DNA of 9,467 nucleotides from the NCBI GenBank assembly GCA_030637365.1, contig DAOWGR010000148.1, positions 1-9,467 on the forward strand. The letters are read 5' to 3'. Within the stretch, counting starts at the first letter, position 1, and the number at the start of each line of letters is the position of its first letter. The notes beneath the pieces are model-generated. The model ran no database searches and had not been told where the DNA came from. It was given only the letters and a program-made list of their open reading frames with translations. Below are positions 5,811 through 9,467 of this stretch, piece after piece. Made by a program: the position numbers and the translations under genes. The DNA comes from Elusimicrobiota bacterium (GTDB taxonomy: Bacteria > Elusimicrobiota > Elusimicrobia > Elusimicrobiales > UBA9959).

Positions 5811-7172
5811 TCAACCTATCAGATTGCTTGCAATCTTATTGGCTTTTTCGGCGAGTTTTTTCTCATCAATATTCACCAGCCTGCCCTCTTTAACGACTAT
5901 TTTTCCGTTTACTATCGTATATTTGGTTTTGTGATTCATACCGCAATATAGCAATGAAGCAAGAGGGTCGGACACAGAGCCCGCGAACTCTATGCCGCTT
6001 AAATCAAAAACGGCTATATCCGCCGCTTTGCCCTCTTCAAGAGAACCTATATCGTTTCTGCCCAGAATCTCAGCTCCCCCTCTTGTCGCCATACGAAAAA
6101 CATCTCTCGCCGGCATGGAGGCCGCGCCGCTTTTAATTCTGTGAACCAGCATAGCTTGCCTAAGTTCGGCCAGCATATCGGACGAATCATTGGAAGCGGA
6201 ACCGTCAACGGCAAGGCCTACGGGAACTTTTTTATCCAAAAACATTCTAATGGGAGCAATGCCGCTGCCAAGCCTTAAATTTGAACTCGGGCAATGAGCC
6301 ACGCCGGTTCCGGTTTTAGCCATTCTGCCGGCTTCCTCTTCATTTATATAAACGCAATGAGCGAACCACGCATTGCCGTTTTCAAGCCAGCCAACGGATT
6401 CCATATAATCCAACGGCCTCATTTTATGAAGCTTAATGCAAAAATCATCTTCGTCACAGGTCTCGGCCAAATGAGTGTGAATTTTAATATCCCATTTTTT
6501 AGCCATCAGAGCTGTAATCTTTAAAAGTTCCGTCGTTACTGAAAAAGGCGAACATGGCGCAAGAAGCACGCGAGTCATAGCGAACTTGTCTTTATTATGA
6601 TATTTGTCTACAAGCCTTTCACAATCTTTCATTATCACATCTTCTTTTTGAACCACATCATCGGGAGGCAATCCCCCGTCGGAAACGCCTCTGGACATTG
6701 AACCGCGCGCGGCATGAAATCTTATGCCTATTTCACTCGCGGCCTCTATTTCCCTGTCAATAAAATTTTCGCTGTTATTTTTGGGAAAAAGATATAGATG
6801 GTCCGAGCTTGTGGTGCAGCCCGTCAGCAATAATTCTCCAAGTCCAACTTGAGCGCTTGTGTAAATGCCATTGGAATCAATTTTTCGCCAAATATCATAA
6901 AGATAAACAAGCCAGTCAAAAAGCTTGGCATTCTGCGCTTTTGGAAGATTTCTGGTTAAAGTTTGATAAAGATGATGATGCGTGTTTATAAAGCCGGGCA
7001 AGACCAAACAATTTGAAGCGTCTATTTCATAATCGGCCTTGATATCAAGATTCTTGCCGATTTTTTTTATTTCCGGCCCCTCAATATAAATATCGCCGTT
7101 TTCCATTTCGGTAAATTTATCATCCATCAAAACAAGTTTTAATGAATTCTTTATCAAAATTGATTTTTCCAC
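5811..7172 (-). CDS. Amidohydrolase-superfamily purine deaminase, 8-oxoguanine deaminase/SsnA-like
   Basis: This 453-residue cytoplasmic hydrolase has the cyclic deaminase fold: N-terminal beta part (ILIKNS... GDIYIEG), TIM barrel, and C-terminal beta return (GKAADIAVFDLSG, VNGKIVVKEGRL). Metal and catalytic residues are visible: H65 and H67 in INTHHHLYQTLTR, H234 and E237 in IHTHLAE, H272 in WFAHCV and D323 in AVDGSAS. HCPSSNLRLGSG (293-304) is typical of COG0402. The HHHLYQTLTR block and RGSMSRG...GGLPP segment recall 8-oxoguanine deaminases, which convert 8-oxoguanine to urate. Guanine deaminase, SsnA and triazine hydrolases are close relatives, so substrate is inferred. The start is GTG at 7172 with AGAGG 4 bases upstream; the next ATG would remove the conserved ILIKN strand. 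It is the first gene of the purine block and its stop overlaps mocA's alternative start. Confidence 0.88.
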   Translation of the reverse strand: MEKSILIKNSLKLVLMDDKFTEMENGDIYIEGPEIKKIGKNLDIKADYEIDASNCLVLPGFINTHHHLYQTLTRNLPKAQNAKLFDWLVYLYDIWRKIDSNGIYTSAQVGLGELLLTGCTTSSDHLYLFPKNNSENFIDREIEAASEIGIRFHAARGSMSRGVSDGGLPPDDVVQKEDVIMKDCERLVDKYHNKDKFAMTRVLLAPCSPFSVTTELLKITALMAKKWDIKIHTHLAETCDEDDFCIKLHKMRPLDYMESVGWLENGNAWFAHCVYINEEEAGRMAKTGTGVAHCPSSNLRLGSGIAPIRMFLDKKVPVGLAVDGSASNDSSDMLAELRQAMLVHRIKSGAASMPARDVFRMATRGGAEILGRNDIGSLEEGKAADIAVFDLSGIEFAGSVSDPLASLLYCGMNHKTKYTIVNGKIVVKEGRLVNIDEKKLAEKANKIASNLIG

Positions 7173-7363
7173 GAAGCCTCTCTAATAACAGAATAACGAA
7201 AACGGCGTAAACACGAAATAAGGCAATAAGTTGATATGTAAATAGGAAAACTTTTTAATTTATTCCCTACTGTCACCACAAGCTTTTTTATTAGATATCT
7301 GTCTTATTTTTTCTTGTCGTTCCGTATCATCTTATCAACATATTTACATATTTTCGTTTTTGC
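7173..7363. promoter_or_regulatory. Leader of the purine block and 3' flank of the phosphoesterase gene
   Basis: This AT-rich 191-base gap should carry the promoter for the minus-strand block starting at 7172, unless transcription continues from the phosphoesterase gene. I found no convincing -35/-10 pair, no T-tailed terminator hairpin after the phosphoesterase stop, and no recognisable purine or molybdenum-cofactor riboswitch. It does contain an 11-base inverted repeat described separately. Confidence 0.35.
7234..7351. repeat. 11-base perfect inverted repeat in the purine-block leader
   Basis: ATATGTAAATA (7234-7244) and its reverse complement TATTTACATAT (7341-7351) are separated by 96 bases. 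Each has a nearby GTTGAT/ATCAAC hexamer (7230-7235 and 7334-7339). They may be paired operator sites flanking a promoter, or a coincidence in AT-rich sequence. No hairpin-plus-T structure is evident. Confidence 0.35.
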
Positions 7364-8290
7364 CTAATTACCTTTTTTTTTCTCTTTTACTTTAAACGAA
7401 TCAATAAGTTTATCCGAATCATCAAAAACTTCAAAAAAAAGTTTATTTTTCAAAACTGAAAGAGTCAGATAATGATGACTTTTAATATAAATCCGGCTGC
7501 TTTCACTCTCTTTCGCCATATCATACAAAGGCGCTCCTCCGCCGCCGGTAACAATATAAACTATTCCGTTTTTATACAGGCGTTCATAAGAATGATCATG
7601 CCCCGAAAACACAATATCCACTCCGTATTTTTCAAAAAGCGGAGCAAGCTCTCTGGATACAACCGGAGAATCATACGCTCCGTGTTTCCCGCTGCTATAT
7701 AGTGGCTGATGAAGCAAAACCGCCATAAACTTTGTTTTGTCGGATAAAGACGCTTTCTTTAAATCGCGCTCAAGCCACTTATACTGCCATGACCCTTTCC
7801 AAAACGGAACCTCGCTATCCATAATCGTGAAATGAATATTATGGCGATCAAGAGCATAAAATGTAATCCAATTTTGAATGTCAAAAACCCTGAAATAATT
7901 CGGAGAAAGCCATTCATGATTTCCATGAACGGGGAAAAATTCGCTGTTTTTTCTAAGACCTGATATTATTCCTTCAAATATATCCCATTCTTTCTTGTTT
8001 GATCCGTTATCCACCATGTCGCCCGTATGAAATACCGTTTCGGGTTTTCCGGCTGAAATAAGTTTCACAATCTTTTTATGAGGCTCATGATTTGTTCTCG
8101 TATCTCCATAAATCACAATACATTTTGAGCATTCGTCAGCCGAGGCTTTTTCTTTGGAAAGCTGATATATTTGAGGAGGAGCTTGCGGCCCCGACCACTT
8201 TATTTTCTTTGCGGCGGAAAATACCGTTTGAACCTGAAAAAAACTCACAAAACAAAAAATGGATATTAAAAAAACGCTTAATCTTCGCAT
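7364..8290 (-). CDS. Secreted calcineurin-like metallophosphoesterase
   Basis: This 308-residue phosphoesterase has an N-terminal signal peptide (MRRLS, hydrophobic to about 24, likely cut after VFSA at 23-26), so it should act in the periplasm or outside the cell. Metal-binding motifs of the calcineurin-like fold run in order: GDTR (62-65), GDMVDNG (90-96), GNHEW (123-127), H194 in LLHQPLY and GHDHSYER (230-237). The first motif has GDTR rather than the D-x-H form, as in purple-acid-phosphatase-like and related secreted relatives. There is no 5'-nucleotidase C-terminal domain, so a nucleotidase role is not supported. ATG at 8290 has AGGAG 5 bases upstream. The C-terminus is Lys-rich and encoded across an A9 tract (plus-strand T 7373-7381). 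It is divergent from the oxidoreductase gene and precedes the purine block on the same strand. Substrate unknown. Confidence 0.92.
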   Translation of the reverse strand: MRRLSVFLISIFCFVSFFQVQTVFSAAKKIKWSGPQAPPQIYQLSKEKASADECSKCIVIYGDTRTNHEPHKKIVKLISAGKPETVFHTGDMVDNGSNKKEWDIFEGIISGLRKNSEFFPVHGNHEWLSPNYFRVFDIQNWITFYALDRHNIHFTIMDSEVPFWKGSWQYKWLERDLKKASLSDKTKFMAVLLHQPLYSSGKHGAYDSPVVSRELAPLFEKYGVDIVFSGHDHSYERLYKNGIVYIVTGGGGAPLYDMAKESESSRIYIKSHHYLTLSVLKNKLFFEVFDDSDKLIDSFKVKEKKKGN

Positions 8291-8302
8291 GTTTTCTCCT
8301 TT

Positions 8303-8318
8303 TGCAATTCAATTTGCA
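8303..8318. promoter_or_regulatory. Dyad TGCAA-N6-TTGCA in the divergent spacer, candidate operator
   Basis: TGCAA (8303-8307) and TTGCA (8314-8318) form a 16-base dyad with a 6-base centre, just upstream of the phosphoesterase ribosome site and next to the shared -10 region. Spacing and size suit a dimeric helix-turn-helix repressor. I do not recognise the family, and 5-base arms can arise by chance. Confidence 0.35.
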
Positions 8319-8328
8319 TTTACAGATA

Positions 8329-8338
8329 TATTATAATA
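8329..8338. promoter_or_regulatory. Symmetric -10 sequence, candidate bidirectional promoter
   Basis: TATTATAATA is a perfect palindrome, so a consensus TATAAT is present on both strands: plus 8332-8337 and minus 8335-8330. Weak -35 candidates are TTCAAT at 8308-8313 (18-base spacer) for the plus gene and TTCAGT at 8357-8352 on the minus strand (16-base spacer) for the phosphoesterase. It is centred in the 87-base gap between the two divergent genes. Because both -10 elements overlap, the two directions would compete for polymerase. Confidence 0.5.
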
Positions 8339-8377
8339 AATAAACCGTTGAACTGAATTTTTCTTGGGAGTTCCATA

Positions 8378-9467
8378 ATGAAAAGAACGAATATGTTTTT
8401 ATCCGACGCTCAATTAAAAAATGAACTGGACAAATGCCTGTACTGCGAGGAAAAACCCTGTCAAAAGGCATGTCCCGCCGATTGCTCCCCCGCCGATTTT
8501 ATTATGGCCGCCAAAATGATGCGAAAATCCGACATTGAAAAATCAGCTAATCTGATAATGTCTTCTAATCCTCTCGGAGGCGTTTGCGGAGCCATATGTC
8601 CCGATTGGTTCTGCGTAAAAGCCTGTTCAAAAAAACTTTTTGACAGTTCCATAAATATTCCCATGGTTCAAGCAACCATAGTTCAAAAAGCCAAAGAGCT
8701 TAATATAACGCCAAAATTTAAAAAACCGAAATTAAACGGGAAACGCGTCGGCATTATAGGCGCCGGCCCCGCCGGACTGACAGCGGCGGCGGTATTGGCT
8801 CGTTTGGGTTATAAAACGGATATTTATGAAAAAACAAAAAAAGGCGGCGGCATGTGCGCTATTATCCCTGAAAGCCGATTGCCGAGAAAAGTGATAAAAA
8901 CCGAAATTGATTTTATTAAAAAACTCGGCGCCATAACCATAAAATACGGCAAAAAAATAAAAAACCCCGAAGAACTGCTGAGAAAATACGATTCGGTCAT
9001 ATTGACTTCCGGCCTTAAAAATCAAATCAAACTGAATATTCCGAATGAAGATTTAGCCGTTGAGGGACTTACATATCTTGCCAATCAAGGAAAATACAAT
9101 CTAAAAGGAAAAAATATCGCCATTATCGGAGGCGGAGCGGTGGCGGCCGATTGCGCCATGACCGCCGCGCGCCTCGGCGCGGCTTCAGTTGAAATATGCA
9201 CAAGAAAAAATATCGGCGCGATACAATTGCCTGAACAAGAATTAAGCGATTTGCTCAAATCCGGCATAGATATAAACGGCAGAACGCGAATAACTGAAAT
9301 ATTGGCCAATAAAGGAAGGATTAAAGGCATAAAAACAATAAAGACAGACCTCAAGAAAAAAGATATTACAGGAACAAAGCAATTAAGAAATGATGTGAAT
9401 TTTGTCGTGCTGGCGATAAAAAATTTGCCGGCATGCAAAGAAACAAATATAAAAGGAATATTTTTTG
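8378..9467 (+). CDS. PreT-like Fe-S/FAD/NAD(P)H oxidoreductase, dihydropyrimidine dehydrogenase N-terminal type (3' end outside window)
   Basis: The reading frame is open for 363 codons to the right edge. GGGAG lies 7 bases before the ATG and an in-frame TGA at 8354 blocks a longer start. Residues 20-98 form the two-[4Fe-4S] domain: C20, C23, C28, C32, then C74, C79, C83, and Q98 in NIPMVQ. These match mammalian dihydropyrimidine dehydrogenase ligands Cys79/82/87/91, Cys130/136/140 and Gln156. GAGPAG (128-133) binds FAD, IIPESRLP (162-169) is the GltD/PreT signature, and GGGAVAADCA (251-260) is the NAD(P)H Rossmann loop, closer to PreT's GGGDVAMD than to GltD's GGGNT. The sequence stops just where the final FAD-contact motif is due, so a PreT-sized protein (about 410) or a fusion to a PreA-like domain are both possible. 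PreT feeds electrons to pyrimidine reduction. YgfK of the uric-acid pathway is related but has a long N-terminal extension absent here. Confidence 0.88.
   Translation, partial: MKRTNMFLSDAQLKNELDKCLYCEEKPCQKACPADCSPADFIMAAKMMRKSDIEKSANLIMSSNPLGGVCGAICPDWFCVKACSKKLFDSSINIPMVQATIVQKAKELNITPKFKKPKLNGKRVGIIGAGPAGLTAAAVLARLGYKTDIYEKTKKGGGMCAIIPESRLPRKVIKTEIDFIKKLGAITIKYGKKIKNPEELLRKYDSVILTSGLKNQIKLNIPNEDLAVEGLTYLANQGKYNLKGKNIAIIGGGAVAADCAMTAARLGAASVEICTRKNIGAIQLPEQELSDLLKSGIDINGRTRITEILANKGRIKGIKTIKTDLKKKDITGTKQLRNDVNFVVLAIKNLPACKETNIKGIFF

Noticed and set aside
7173..7363. Purine or molybdenum-cofactor riboswitch in the leader of the purine block
   Set aside because: The conserved aptamer cores I know are not visible, and no clear three-way junction or terminator hairpin can be drawn in the 191 bases.
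7364..8290. Secreted 5'-nucleotidase feeding the purine pathway
   Set aside because: Only the catalytic phosphoesterase domain is present; the C-terminal substrate-binding domain of 5'-nucleotidases is absent and the motif I form differs, so context alone is not enough.
8461..9438. Minus-strand open frames opposite the PreT-like gene
   Set aside because: The plus-strand frame has a strong ribosome site, conserved cluster ligands and two Rossmann motifs. The opposite frames show no protein features beyond low-complexity Phe/Ala runs.

Overview
The window suggests a low-GC (around 40% by eye), probably anaerobic, Gram-negative (diderm) bacterium. The diderm call rests on a secreted protein that looks like an outer-membrane beta-barrel. 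I cannot assign a phylum from the sequence; codon use rich in AAA, GCG and GCC together is compatible with an uncultured-lineage metagenomic contig, but that is only an impression.

Region 1 to 7172 is one long minus-strand block, read from high to low coordinates: an amidohydrolase resembling 8-oxoguanine deaminase/SsnA, a MocA-type molybdenum cofactor cytidylyltransferase, an XdhC-family maturation factor, the molybdopterin subunit of a xanthine dehydrogenase-type hydroxylase, a secreted CsgG/FlgO-domain protein with a predicted beta-barrel tail, the [2Fe-2S] subunit, and the first 28 codons of the FAD subunit, which leaves the window at base 1. Most junctions overlap or lie within about 10 bases (TGA/TTG, ATGA, TAATG). 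Exceptions are 137 bases before the XdhC gene and 46 bases before the FAD gene. The block encodes a three-subunit molybdenum hydroxylase, two factors that mature its cofactor, and a purine deaminase. The best reading is purine catabolism or salvage: deamination of an oxidised or aminated purine, then hydroxylase chemistry at the ring. The gene set resembles the E. coli ygf/xdhD/ssnA/mocA region in content. The odd member is the CsgG-domain gene, set between two subunit genes of one enzyme and apparently coupled to the second.

Region 7173 to 7363 is an AT-rich gap holding the leader of the purine block and the 3' side of the next gene. Region 7364 to 8290 (minus) encodes a secreted calcineurin-like metallophosphoesterase. 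An 87-base divergent spacer (8291 to 8377), with a symmetric -10 sequence and a small dyad, separates it from a plus-strand gene. That gene runs off the right edge and encodes an iron-sulfur/FAD/NAD(P)H oxidoreductase like PreT, the N-terminal half of dihydropyrimidine dehydrogenase. It would fit a nucleobase-degradation neighbourhood.

Other notable points are a telomere-like GGGGTTA repeat with perfect G-quadruplex spacing inserted in frame in the mocA gene, a change of codon preference within the CsgG-domain gene, and an active site that keeps the purine-specific Glu and Arg but seems to lack the Phe/Thr pair of xanthine oxidase. No tRNA, rRNA, CRISPR, insertion sequence or recognisable riboswitch was seen. 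No gap between genes exceeds 300 bases.
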